64,000 nucleotides of DNA from DATASD01 sp035478835 (GCA_035478835.1 DATIJH010000002.1:124001-188000); one strand, 5' to 3'; counted from the first letter of the stretch, positions 53,445 through 62,205 are shown. Program-made: numbers and translations. The notes: generated from the sequence alone by a model not told the origin.

Positions 53445-54665
53445 TTACGGCCTGCGGAAAAGCCGCCACCAAAAATTTGGTCCGTTTGCGGTTTGCTGCA
53501 GGTGCACGTCTTGCGTACTTTTAGCATTGCCCGCAGACAGTGTAAGCGTGCCGACTTTGGTTCCGGCCGCGGTGCCGCCTTTTAAGGGAGCTAGATTAGC
53601 GACTGCTTTTACAGTAGTGCCATTCCAGAGAGTTGGAGTAATGTCGTCTGCGACCACTGCTTGCACGGTGCCGCCCCACGGTAAAGTGTAGGTAGCAAGC
53701 ACTTGGCCAGCATGTACAAACGTCTGCGCGGTAAAGTTTTGCCGGGCCGAGAGCAAGAATGATTGCGATTCATGCAGTGCCGAGCCTAAATCCGCGGCGC
53801 CAACAACGGCGGTCACGATCGTAACTTCCTTGCCATTCGCAGGGGTGTAATGTGCGGCGAGCAGGAAACAACCGCCTGCTTGATCGGTGTTACCGGTCTT
53901 AATGCCCACAATGCCATTACTGCCAAGTAAGGCGTCCACGTTGTGCACCGTGCCTGCTTGCGGCAAAATTGCCGCTTGCTGACTCACGATGTCGGCCAAG
54001 ACCGGATTCTGCATCACGTGCTGCCCAAGCCGCACCAGATCACTCGCCGAGCTAACAGTGTGTGGCAAAAAACCGCTGGCGTCGTCGGCCACGACCGTGT
54101 GGGTCAGGCCAAGCTGCTGCAACATTTGATTGGCAAAAGTTACATAATTAGATATGGAGCCAAACGTCCATATTGCGGCGGAGTCGGCAATATTATTAGC
54201 ACTCGGCAAAAGCATCGCCTGCAAAACTTGCCGTTCGCTCAATTGCTCACCTAATGTGACGGGCACGACCGAGCCATCTTCGGCGACATACTGCTGGTAC
54301 AGGGCGATGTCGTTGGCGCCGATTGTCAGATTCGGACCCTGTTGACCGGGGTTGAGCGGTTTTTTCTCAAGAATTGCCAAGCTGGTGATCACTTTTGCAA
54401 TGCTGGCGATAGGCAGTGGCGTTTCGGAGCCGTGCGCCCCCAGCAGCCCGTAGTCGCTCGCCCCAACGGCTGCCTCGGTGCTTGCTGGCCATGTGAGCTG
54501 CAGCGCCGGCGTCTGGAGATCGCCGAGTGAGGCGGTAACGGCTGCTACATTTGGCAGCGGCCGCAGATAGTTCAGCGCACCGGCGGTCACAACAAACAGA
54601 AGCGCTGCAATAATAAGCGTTCCGCGTTTAACCCTTGAACGTGTGCGACGATGTGCTTGATTCAT
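53445..54665 (-). CDS. dacA: D-alanyl-D-alanine carboxypeptidase (S11 family)
   Basis: The 406-residue penicillin-binding protein trims pentapeptide stems. Catalytic motifs: SIAK (S88-K91), SAN (155-157) and KTG (256-258). An N-terminal helix (about 15-33) anchors or exports it; the C-terminal part (about 310-390) is the DacA-like beta domain. TGG-TATCAT (minus strand, 54674-54679) ends 8 nt before the ATG, predicting a leaderless mRNA. It converges on the M23-like gene. Confidence 0.88.
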   Translation of the reverse strand: MNQAHRRTRSRVKRGTLIIAALLFVVTAGALNYLRPLPNVAAVTASLGDLQTPALQLTWPASTEAAVGASDYGLLGAHGSETPLPIASIAKVITSLAILEKKPLNPGQQGPNLTIGANDIALYQQYVAEDGSVVPVTLGEQLSERQVLQAMLLPSANNIADSAAIWTFGSISNYVTFANQMLQQLGLTHTVVADDASGFLPHTVSSASDLVRLGQHVMQNPVLADIVSQQAAILPQAGTVHNVDALLGSNGIVGIKTGNTDQAGGCFLLAAHYTPANGKEVTIVTAVVGAADLGSALHESQSFLLSARQNFTAQTFVHAGQVLATYTLPWGGTVQAVVADDITPTLWNGTTVKAVANLAPLKGGTAAGTKVGTLTLSAGNAKSTQDVHLQQTANGPNFWWRLFRRP

Positions 54666-54760
54666 TCCTATTTATGATACCAGTGTTTTCCTTGATTTTG
54701 TATGGAGACGCCGGCCGATTTTGCTGTATACTGATGAATACAGATATAAGGAGTAACAAA

Positions 54761-55324
54761 ATGATAGTATGGATTGTGGTTGCGGCCGTAGTAATATTGC
54801 TGCTGATCGTCGCCGGTATGTATAACGGCCTGGTGCGCCTGAACGTCCGCGCCGAAGAAGCCTGGAGTGACATCACCGTCCAGCTCAAGCGCCGGTATGA
54901 TCTTATTCCGAACCTCGTCAACACCGTTAAAGGCTATGCGACCCACGAGAAAACCGTTTTCGAAGATGTCACTGCGGCTCGCTCCAAAGCCTTAAATGCA
55001 CAGGGCGTTGAAGAAACCGCCAAGGCTGAGAACCAGTTTTCGCAAACACTTAAAAGCCTTTTTGCTGTTGCTGAGGCCTACCCGCAGTTAAAGGCCAGCG
55101 ACAACTTCCGCGCCTTGCAGGACGAACTAACCGATACCGAAGACAAAATCCAAGCCTCGCGCCGCTTTTATAACGGCGTAGTGCGCGACTTTAACACCAA
55201 GCGTAAAACGTTTCCGACTAACATTTTTGCAGGCATGCTTAACTTTAAAACCGACAAGCTATTCTTTGAACTCGACGATGCCGAGGCGGCTAAAGTCGAG
55301 CAGCCCGTCGACGTTAAGTTTTAG
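54761..55324 (+). CDS. lemA: LemA family protein
   Basis: The 187-residue protein has an N-terminal membrane helix (2-22) and a helical-bundle domain with RAEEAWSDITVQLKRRYDLIPNL, EDVTAARSKAL, YPQLKASDNFRALQDEL and FYNGVVRDFNTKRKTFP, all family hallmarks. LemA is commonly paired with HtpX, as here. AAGGAG lies 7 nt before the ATG and TATACT about 30 nt upstream. An upstream in-frame ATG at 54635 is unlikely. Confidence 0.92.
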   Translation: MIVWIVVAAVVILLLIVAGMYNGLVRLNVRAEEAWSDITVQLKRRYDLIPNLVNTVKGYATHEKTVFEDVTAARSKALNAQGVEETAKAENQFSQTLKSLFAVAEAYPQLKASDNFRALQDELTDTEDKIQASRRFYNGVVRDFNTKRKTFPTNIFAGMLNFKTDKLFFELDDAEAAKVEQPVDVKF

Positions 55325-55373
55325 CTCAGCAAGCAGCGGTATAATCACTATAAACGCATAATTGTAAGTTGAA

Positions 55374-56252
55374 ATGTACAGCCAAATAGCGAGCAACAAA
55401 CGCAAAACCATTTTTATTATGTTCTTTTTCATGGTGCTTGCCGGCGCGCTTGCATGGTTTTTTGGGATCTATACTAACAGCAGGGACCTCACCATCGCCA
55501 TCCTGATCGGCGCGCTGTGCTATGCGGCGATCAGCTACTTTGCCGGCAGCCGCATGGCTCTTGCATTAAATGGCGCGGTCGAGATCAAAAAGAGCGATAA
55601 TCCGCGGTTATGGCGCACAGTGGAAAACCTGGCAATAACCGACGGGCTGCCCATGCCCAAGGTGTATGTTATTGATGATCCGGCGCCCAACGCTTTTGCG
55701 ACCGGCCGCGATCCAAGCCACTCGGCCGTCTGTGCCACGACCGGTTTGCTGGACATTATGGACGATAACGAGCTGCAGGGCGTGTTCGCGCATGAGCTCG
55801 GCCATGTCAAAAACTATGATATCCGCGTCAGTATGATTGCCTTTGCGCTGTCTGCGGTTATTTCTATTTTGGCGGATATTATTTTGCGTATGACGTGGTT
55901 CCGCAGCGGCAATGACCGCGAAGAAAATAATCAAGTCGTTATGATATTAGGCATCGTGGCGGCAATTATTGCGCCAATTGTGGCCACGCTGATTCAGCTG
56001 GCGATCTCACGCAAGCGCGAATATCTGGCAGACGCCACAGGAGCACTGACGACGCGCTATCCCGAAGGCCTGGCAAGCGCACTCGAAAAAATCGCTCAGA
56101 CCGGCAGTATTATGAAGCGCCAAAATACCTCGACTGCGCACTTCTTCTTTGCAAATCCACTGAAGGGGCACAGCATTACTAACTTATTCAGCACGCATCC
56201 GCCGATCGAGGAGCGCATCCGCCGCTTGCGTGAGATGGGAACGCACGCATAA
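55374..56252 (+). CDS. htpX: Membrane zinc metalloprotease HtpX
   Basis: HtpX degrades misfolded membrane proteins. The 292-residue M48 protease has two N-terminal helices, the motif AHELGHVKNYD (zinc His pair and catalytic Glu), two further helices (about 155-215) and the third ligand in REYLADATGA. The end THPPIEERIRRLREMG is typical. It follows lemA by 49 nt and precedes a membrane-protein gene by 2 nt. Confidence 0.93.
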   Translation: MYSQIASNKRKTIFIMFFFMVLAGALAWFFGIYTNSRDLTIAILIGALCYAAISYFAGSRMALALNGAVEIKKSDNPRLWRTVENLAITDGLPMPKVYVIDDPAPNAFATGRDPSHSAVCATTGLLDIMDDNELQGVFAHELGHVKNYDIRVSMIAFALSAVISILADIILRMTWFRSGNDREENNQVVMILGIVAAIIAPIVATLIQLAISRKREYLADATGALTTRYPEGLASALEKIAQTGSIMKRQNTSTAHFFFANPLKGHSITNLFSTHPPIEERIRRLREMGTHA

Positions 56253-56254
56253 TT

Positions 56255-57280
56255 ATGGCAAAGAAAACTCCGGCAAAAACCGCTGCCAAAGCTGCAAAGA
56301 CTGCCGCGACAGCTAAAACCAAACCCGTACCAGTTCCGGACGCCGCGTCCACAGAAACCCCAAAGCGCACTGCATCCAGGCCGCGCCAATTGCGGCTTCC
56401 TAATTACAGCTTGCTGCGTTTGCGGCGCCGTCACCGCCCGCCAGTAGCTAAAATCCCGAATGCATTCCGGCTTTTTGGCCGCGCATGCAAGATTTTAGCG
56501 CAGCAGCATAGGTTGTTCGTAGGCATTGTGCTGGTGTACTCGGTCCTTAATTTTGTATTTGTGGCTGGTTTTAATGTGGGCGGCACGGATATTGCGTCCG
56601 TTAAGGCGGCACTCACCGGCGGCCATCCTGGCGGGTGGAATTTCAGCCTTGGCACGTCATTGTTTGCGTATTTGATCGGCAACTCCAGCAGCAGTACGGC
56701 GACCACGAGCGCATATCAGGTGTTGTTTGTGCTGATATCCAGCCTTGCGCTCATCTGGGCCCTCAGGCAAGTCTACGCCGGCAACAAGGTGCGCGTCCGT
56801 GATGCATTTTATTTTGGAGTTGCGCCGCTTACTATTTTTACACTGGTCGGACTCGCAATTAGTGTGCAATTGGTGCCGCTTATTTTTGGCGCCGTGCTGT
56901 ACGCAACAGCGATCGGCCCGGGCGTGGCATTGCACACCATCGAGTTGATCGGGTGGACTACACTCAGTATTTTACTGGCTTGTATTTCAATTTATCTTGT
57001 ATGTTCTTCGCTGTTTGCATTGTATATTTCGACATTGCCCGATATGACGCCGCTGAAGGCACTGCGCTCAGCGCGCCAGCTTGTGCGTTATCGCCGGTTG
57101 TCGGTATTGCGCAAAGTGTTGTTTATTCCGGTGACTCTGTTTGTGATTATGGCTGCCATAATGCTGCCAATTATTTGGTTTGCTACTCCGGTGGCGCCGT
57201 GGGCGTTCTTCTTTGTGGCGATGCTTGACCTCGCGCTGTTCCATAGCTACATGTATGCGTTATATAGGGCCTTGCTATGA
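56255..57280 (+). CDS. Basic-tailed polytopic membrane protein
   Basis: The 341-residue protein has a histone-H1-like N-terminal tail of about 65 residues (Lys/Ala/Thr, then Arg/Pro/Leu-rich) and about six membrane helices (from about residue 88). LKALRSARQLVRYRRL is a conserved-looking cytoplasmic loop. No family is recognised. It lies between htpX and ligA, and its stop overlaps the ligA start by ATGA. Confidence 0.6.
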   Translation: MAKKTPAKTAAKAAKTAATAKTKPVPVPDAASTETPKRTASRPRQLRLPNYSLLRLRRRHRPPVAKIPNAFRLFGRACKILAQQHRLFVGIVLVYSVLNFVFVAGFNVGGTDIASVKAALTGGHPGGWNFSLGTSLFAYLIGNSSSSTATTSAYQVLFVLISSLALIWALRQVYAGNKVRVRDAFYFGVAPLTIFTLVGLAISVQLVPLIFGAVLYATAIGPGVALHTIELIGWTTLSILLACISIYLVCSSLFALYISTLPDMTPLKALRSARQLVRYRRLSVLRKVLFIPVTLFVIMAAIMLPIIWFATPVAPWAFFFVAMLDLALFHSYMYALYRALL

Positions 57281-59295
57281 CCGAGGCGCAAGCCAAAAAG
57301 CGCCTCACTGAACTCCGCCAACTCATGGCGAAGTATGCCTACGAATATTACGTGCTTGACCGGCCAAGTGTTTCCGACGCCGTATACGACGGTTTGATGC
57401 GAGAGCTCAAAGCGCTCGAGGCCGAATTTCCGCGGCTCATTACCCCGGATTCGCCAACGCAGCGCGTCGGCGGTGTGCCGCTCGAGAAGTTTACAAAAGT
57501 CACGCACTCTACCCGCATGATCAGTCTGAACGACGTATTCAGCCGCGAAGAAGTCGAAGCCTGGGTTACGCGTATGGACAAGCTGCTGCCCGGCCGCCAG
57601 CACGAGTTTTCGGCAGAGATCAAGATGGATGGATTGGCCTGCGCGCTCATTTACCAGGACGGTAATTTTGTGCAGGCGGTGACACGCGGCGACGGCTATG
57701 TGGGCGAAGACGTAACTACGAATATTCGCACGCTGCCCTCGGTGCCACTCAGACTGCGCGAATCCAAAGAATACGCCGCATTTTTGCGCGGGCGTACCGA
57801 AATTCGCGGCGAAATCATCATGTATAAAAAGGATTTTGAAGCGCTCAATAAGCGGCGTGAAGCCGCCGGTTTGCCGGTGTTTGCAAACCCACGTAATTTG
57901 GCGGCGGGTACAATCCGGCAGCTCGATCCTAAGCTGGTAGCCGCGCGTCCGCTGCGATTCCGTGGCTATGATTTACTGCGTGATAACCCCGCCGAGGTTC
58001 CAACTTACATGTTCGCGTACCAGGCATTGCGCACACTCGGCATCGCCAGTAACGAACAAGCAAACCTCTGCACTTCTGTTGATGAAGTCATGCAATTTGT
58101 GGATAAGTGGGAAGAAAAGCGACATGGCTTGCCGTTTAACACCGACGGCATTGTTATTAAAGTGAACGACCGCCATTTGTATGCCGAACTTGGTACCGTT
58201 GGTAAAAACCCGCGCGGCGCCGTCGCCTACAAATATCCGGCCGAAGAGGCGACGACCATCGTCAAAGATATTGTGCTGAGTATTGGGCGAACTGGTGCAG
58301 CTACACCGGTCGCCGTGTTCAACCCGGTTGTTGTGGCTGGCACCACTGTGCAGCACGCCAGCCTACACAACGCCGACGAGATTGCGCGCAAAGACGTCCG
58401 CGTCGGCGACACCGTAGTTATCTTTAAGGCCGGCGACATTATTCCGCAGGTCGAGCGCGTGCTTACCGAGCTGCGCCCCAAAACCGCGCGCGCCTTCAAC
58501 ATGGAAAAAGAACTCGCCCGGCAGTATCCCGAGCTCGAATTTGTCCGGCCAGAAGGCGAAGTTGTGTACCGAGTTAAAGGTGCGACCGGCACGCTGCTCC
58601 TCAAACAAGCACTCGAGCACTTTGCCAGCAAAGGCGCGCTTGATATCGACACGCTTGGCGAAAAAAATGTCGCAGCATTAGTCACGGCCGGGCTCGTCCA
58701 CGACCTCGCCGATATTTATACGCTCACAAAAGAGCAGGTCGTTGAGCTGGACCGCTTTGCTGAGATCTCTGCGCAAAAACTGGTTGATGCGATTCAGGCC
58801 GCCAAAACACCGGAGCTGCCGCGTTTTGTGTACGCGCTGGGCATCCGGCACGTTGGCGCGCAAACGGCGATTGACCTTGCCGAGCATTTTGGCTCGCTCG
58901 AAAAATTGGCGCTGGCGACGCTTGATGAGCTCATGCAAATCGAAGGTGTTGGCGAAGTAGTGGCGGAGTCGGTGCTCGCCTGGTTCGCCGATCCTGATAA
59001 CCAAGCATTGCTGGCGAAGTTCCGTGAGCTCGGCATAAAGCCGCACTATGTTTCGCGGGCGCGCGGCCCACTGCATGGCAAAAGTTTTGTTATTACCGGT
59101 ACGATGGAACACATGGGGCGTGACGCAGCCGCCGAAAAAATCCGGGCGCTCGGCGGCACATTCCAAACGAGCGTTGGCAAAGACACCAGCTATTTGGTTG
59201 TCGGGCAGAACGTGGGCGCCAGCAAACTCAAAAAGGCCGAAAAGCTCGGTACGACCCAAATTGATGAACAAACGCTCCTAAAATTGCTACAATAG
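57277..59295 (+). CDS. ligA: NAD-dependent DNA ligase without zinc-finger cysteines
   Basis: LigA seals nicks using NAD+. The 672 residues have the Ia domain (YAYEYYVLDRPSVSDAVYD), the adenylation domain with active-site K116 in EIKMDGLA, the OB fold (VGKNPRGAVAYKYPAE, SIGRTGAATPVAVF), HhH repeats and a C-terminal BRCT (GKSFVITGTM). The region that normally forms a Cys4 zinc finger is present in length (PEGEVVYRVKGATGTLLLKQ) but contains none of the four cysteines. It is translationally coupled to the upstream membrane-protein gene. Confidence 0.95.
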   Translation: MTEAQAKKRLTELRQLMAKYAYEYYVLDRPSVSDAVYDGLMRELKALEAEFPRLITPDSPTQRVGGVPLEKFTKVTHSTRMISLNDVFSREEVEAWVTRMDKLLPGRQHEFSAEIKMDGLACALIYQDGNFVQAVTRGDGYVGEDVTTNIRTLPSVPLRLRESKEYAAFLRGRTEIRGEIIMYKKDFEALNKRREAAGLPVFANPRNLAAGTIRQLDPKLVAARPLRFRGYDLLRDNPAEVPTYMFAYQALRTLGIASNEQANLCTSVDEVMQFVDKWEEKRHGLPFNTDGIVIKVNDRHLYAELGTVGKNPRGAVAYKYPAEEATTIVKDIVLSIGRTGAATPVAVFNPVVVAGTTVQHASLHNADEIARKDVRVGDTVVIFKAGDIIPQVERVLTELRPKTARAFNMEKELARQYPELEFVRPEGEVVYRVKGATGTLLLKQALEHFASKGALDIDTLGEKNVAALVTAGLVHDLADIYTLTKEQVVELDRFAEISAQKLVDAIQAAKTPELPRFVYALGIRHVGAQTAIDLAEHFGSLEKLALATLDELMQIEGVGEVVAESVLAWFADPDNQALLAKFRELGIKPHYVSRARGPLHGKSFVITGTMEHMGRDAAAEKIRALGGTFQTSVGKDTSYLVVGQNVGASKLKKAEKLGTTQIDEQTLLKLLQ

Positions 59296-59318
59296 TGCAG
59301 TAAAAGGGGGTAAGTACC

Positions 59319-59861
59319 GTGATCGACGAGCTGAACACCGCGCTGGGGGACTACCGCAAAAAATGGCAAGCGCTTATTAAAACGCGCCAAAACAAGCAGT
59401 TTTTTGAAGGCCTCAAACCAACCGCCATTGGTTGGAAAACGACCGATCGCGCCGAGTATGATCGCTTATGCGCCGAGCTGCACGACCTCGCCGGACATAT
59501 TGTGGAGACCTGGATGAACGGCCGGTGGACCGCCAAATTTCATTTGCGCGATAGCAAGCTGACGGGCTTTGGAAGCGACATCGAAATTATAAAAATCATG
59601 CAGCGCCGTCCCGGCTCTACCGATGCAGTGGGCCTCGACCATGTGGACTTTTACAGCGAAGAAGTAGCGGACGCCGAGCAGATTTTGCAGGATGAGCCGG
59701 ACTTGAAATGGACAAACGAGACCAATGACATTATTGCCGGCTATGGCTGGATTTCGTTGTGGTTTAACGGTACCGAGGCGAAACTAAAAAGCGATACCGT
59801 GCTCGATATAATACGCGCCGAATTGCAAGAAGTGAGCGACAAAATTAAGAGCAAAGACTAA
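59319..59861 (+). CDS. Unknown 180-residue cytoplasmic protein
   Basis: The protein starts at GTG with AAGGGGG 8 nt upstream. It is soluble, mixed alpha/beta, with an acidic middle (GLDHVDFYSEEVADAEQIL). No family is recognised. It sits between ligA and the ITPase gene, whose start shares one base with its stop, so the three probably form an operon. Confidence 0.6.
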   Translation: MIDELNTALGDYRKKWQALIKTRQNKQFFEGLKPTAIGWKTTDRAEYDRLCAELHDLAGHIVETWMNGRWTAKFHLRDSKLTGFGSDIEIIKIMQRRPGSTDAVGLDHVDFYSEEVADAEQILQDEPDLKWTNETNDIIAGYGWISLWFNGTEAKLKSDTVLDIIRAELQEVSDKIKSKD

Positions 59862-60418
59862 TGCGGTTTCAAAATCTTGTTTTTATCACCGGTAACGAAC
59901 ACAAAGCCGCGCAGCTTGCCGCATGGCTTGGACTGCCTATAGAACACCAAAAGCTCGACCTCGAAGAAGTGCAATCGCTTGATGTACGCGAAATTGCCGA
60001 GCGGAAAGCCCGCGCGGCGTACAAAGTTATGCAGCGTCCGGTGCTGGTAGAGGACTGTTCGCTCATTTTTACGGCGCTTGGGCAGCTGCCCGGGCCGCTC
60101 GTAAAATGGTTTGAAAAAGGTACAGGCCTCGAGGGCATGTGCCGTATGCTTGATGGTTTTTCCGATCGCAGCGCCGTGGCTCAAATATTTTACGTGCTGT
60201 TTGATGGCACGACGCCGCACTTTTTTGAAGGTGTTATGCGGGGCACGGTACCTGAGCACCCGGGCGAAAATCAGCGCGGATTCGGCTTTGACAGGATTTT
60301 CGTAAACGAGGGCCAAGAGCGTCCGCGCTCTGAACTTGATGAGGCAACATATGCTGCGCTTTCGTATCGCAAGCAGGCGCAAGAAAAACTCAAGGCCTTT
60401 TTGACGGCGAACGATTGA
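59861..60418 (+). CDS. Non-canonical purine NTP pyrophosphatase (Ham1/RdgB family)
   Basis: The 185-residue enzyme hydrolyses ITP, dITP or XTP to monophosphates, keeping deaminated purines out of nucleic acids. It has the N-terminal FITGNEHKAAQL, LDVREIAERKARAAY, VEDCSLIFTALGQLPGP and GFGFDRIFVNEG, then YAALSYRKQA. The LPGPLVKWF segment resembles eukaryotic/archaeal ITPases more than E. coli RdgB. Confidence 0.88.
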   Translation: MRFQNLVFITGNEHKAAQLAAWLGLPIEHQKLDLEEVQSLDVREIAERKARAAYKVMQRPVLVEDCSLIFTALGQLPGPLVKWFEKGTGLEGMCRMLDGFSDRSAVAQIFYVLFDGTTPHFFEGVMRGTVPEHPGENQRGFGFDRIFVNEGQERPRSELDEATYAALSYRKQAQEKLKAFLTAND

Positions 60419-60442
60419 CATACTAGTTATTTAGGTTATGCT
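60415..60442 (+). promoter_or_regulatory. Strong promoter of a candidate small RNA
   Basis: Perfect TTGACA (60415-60420, overlapping the ITPase stop) and TATGCT (60437-60442) with a 16-bp spacer. The only downstream content before the next terminator is non-coding. Confidence 0.6.
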
Positions 60443-60448
60443 TAAAGT

Positions 60449-60566
60449 AGTTCGTGCGCTTACAGCGGCGCGTGAAACAAAAACCATCAAAACAAAATGG
60501 TCTCTCCACCCGCCGCAGGGTGGGCGCGCACGAAAAAGAATCGCCCTCACGAGGGGCGATTCTTTT
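60449..60566 (+). ncRNA. Candidate structured small RNA
   Basis: No protein gene occupies this interval between convergent genes. The predicted transcript forms a rod: P1 ttcgtgcgc (60451-60459) with gcgcacgaa (60526-60534), 9 perfect pairs; P2 gcggcg (60465-60470) with cgccgc (60511-60516); P3 accat (60483-60487) with atggt (60497-60501). An alternative ccaccc/gggtgg hairpin (60506-60523) competes with P2. It ends at a strong terminator. It lacks the SRP RNA apical loop and is too short for 6S or RNase P RNA as I know them. Confidence 0.5.
60534..60566. terminator. Strong bidirectional terminator
   Basis: aaaagaatcgccc (60534-60546) and gggcgattctttt (60554-60566) form 13 perfect pairs with a 7-nt loop and T-runs on both strands. 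Confidence 0.88.
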
Positions 60567-60580
60567 GGTGCATGGCTGCG

Positions 60581-61555
60581 TTAGTGCAGGGGGTGTTCTT
60601 CGATCAAGTTTTTGGGATCTTGATAGAATTTTATGACCGCAGGGTTGTCCTTGCCGGTCGGCCCTTTGATGCTCGGGTTGGGTACGAGCCGCGTAAACTC
60701 TTTGCCTTCGTCGGCGGTGTCGTAAAACTCATGGTGAGTGAGCTCAATGCCATATACGCTGCTGCCCGGCAAAAGGCTAATGTAATTGGCGTGCGGCTGC
60801 ATGTCTGCAAATGTAGCCTGGGCTTGCAAAACGAGCGCCACTGGCTGACCTTTCTTGATGCTTTGGCGGGCTACGGGTTCGCCCAGGGCAAATATCTTTG
60901 CGTTGGTGTTTATTGGCAGCGTAGTCGTGCCGTGGCCCGGAATATTAAGCGTAATCGATGTGTGCGCTACCTTCGATACAACGCCGGTCGTCAGGTAATA
61001 TTGCGTGTTGATTTCGGCCGATTCCAGTGCTTTCTGGTAACCGCCCGGCTGGGTAATGTCGATACCCTTTGGCGCAGTGCCATTCAAGGCTATGCCGGGG
61101 AAAACAGATGTAATATCGAGGTTTTCGCAGGTGCCGGCAACCATGTCGCTAATTTGAGCGGGCGTAATTTTGCTGCCAGCCTTGATGTCAAAATACTGTT
61201 TGCCCTGTTCGTCGGCGCAGTCGTGCGCGTGTACCCAAAATCGGGTATTGCCATTCGCGAGTGTCGTAATGCCGCCGTAATCGGCTGTGCCTTCATTGCC
61301 TTGCCAGCGCAGTGCGGCGTACGTTGTGCCGCCTACAAGCAGCACTGCAAATATACTTGCCATCGCGCCAACATGCTTAATGTGTCGAATCTTCATTGGA
61401 ATACTCCTTTTGATGCGTGAGGCCGCCCGACCGAACACCGTCTGGCGTTGTTCGGTCAAGATGCGCGCCATCGTGCGATCGGTAAAACTGCCCGACACCT
61501 CTCGGCGCGGTTCTGTACCCGCACTATGACGCAAACGGCTATCTAAGTCTGTCAT
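60581..61555 (-). CDS. Putative anti-sigma factor, membrane-anchored
   Basis: The 324-residue protein has a cytoplasmic N-terminus (1-58, basic), one membrane helix (about 62-80) and an exported C-terminal domain of about 240 residues with a cysteine pair (HDCADEQ and GTCENLD) and beta-rich sequence. AAGGAGG lies 7 nt before the ATG, which overlaps the stop of the ECF sigma gene (ATGA, 61552-61555). Position and topology fit an anti-sigma factor sensing the envelope. The N-terminal zinc-type anti-sigma motif is not visible, so the role is inferred. Confidence 0.6.
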   Translation of the reverse strand: MTDLDSRLRHSAGTEPRREVSGSFTDRTMARILTEQRQTVFGRAASRIKRSIPMKIRHIKHVGAMASIFAVLLVGGTTYAALRWQGNEGTADYGGITTLANGNTRFWVHAHDCADEQGKQYFDIKAGSKITPAQISDMVAGTCENLDITSVFPGIALNGTAPKGIDITQPGGYQKALESAEINTQYYLTTGVVSKVAHTSITLNIPGHGTTTLPINTNAKIFALGEPVARQSIKKGQPVALVLQAQATFADMQPHANYISLLPGSSVYGIELTHHEFYDTADEGKEFTRLVPNPSIKGPTGKDNPAVIKFYQDPKNLIEEHPLH

Positions 61556-62088
61556 GACAAAGCCTCCTTTAATTCTTTTTTTGCGCGGTGGAGCCAACCA
61601 CGGACCGAGCCAATCGGCGCATCCATATACGCGGCAATTTTTTCGTAGCTGTAGCCATGCCAATAATGGAGCGCAATTACGGTGCGGTAACGTGGTTTTA
61701 ATCGGAGTACGGCTTCGTGAACTTCCTGATTTTTGGCATCTTCCGAGGGAGTGGGAAGGCCGCTGATTAGAAAATCCTCGTCTTCAAGTTCGAGCGGAAG
61801 TGTGCGGCGCTTTCGCAGCTGCTCCAAGCATAGATGCGTTGCGATCGCAAAAAGCCATGTCTTAAAAGCGGCTTTGTCTGCATCGTATTTTTTGAGCTGT
61901 GCGTAGGCGCGCACAAACGCTTCTTGCGCCATGTCCTCGCCGTCCTCCTCTTCGCGCATAATGTAAAAGCAATGACGATACAATGGTTGCTTATAGCGGT
62001 CAACCAAGACACGATAATCTTCGGAATTGCCGCCTATGATGCGAGCGATCAGCTCGATTTCGTCAGTGCTCATACCCTTTATATGCAT
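61552..62088 (-). CDS. ECF RNA polymerase sigma factor
   Basis: The 178-residue sigma-70 family protein has region 2 (DYRVLVDRYKQPLYRHCFYIM, GEDMAQEAFVRAYAQLKKYD, FKTWLFAIATHLCLEQLRKR) and region 4 (LRLKPRYRTVIALHYWHGYSYEKIA, GSVRGWLHRAKKEL). Regions 1 and 3 are absent, as in ECF factors. It is translationally coupled to a putative anti-sigma protein. ATG 62073 (MSTDEIEL) is an alternative start; neither has an ideal ribosome site. Confidence 0.9.
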   Translation of the reverse strand: MHIKGMSTDEIELIARIIGGNSEDYRVLVDRYKQPLYRHCFYIMREEEDGEDMAQEAFVRAYAQLKKYDADKAAFKTWLFAIATHLCLEQLRKRRTLPLELEDEDFLISGLPTPSEDAKNQEVHEAVLRLKPRYRTVIALHYWHGYSYEKIAAYMDAPIGSVRGWLHRAKKELKEALS

Positions 62089-62205
62089 GAAGTTCCCAAA
62101 AAGTTACAAACATGGTGTGTATTGTACGCGAATTTGCCCGTAGACGCCGCCGCTGTCTTCCATTCCTGCCAATTATCTGCTAAAATTACCCTGTTCTAAA
62201 GATGC

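Noticed and set aside
60449..60566. SRP (4.5S) RNA
   Set aside because: The rod shape is similar but the conserved apical GGAA tetraloop region is absent.
60497..61420. 307-residue open frame on the plus strand
   Set aside because: It lies opposite the coupled anti-sigma gene, runs through the terminator hairpin and has no promoter or ribosome site; codon pattern fits the minus-strand gene.
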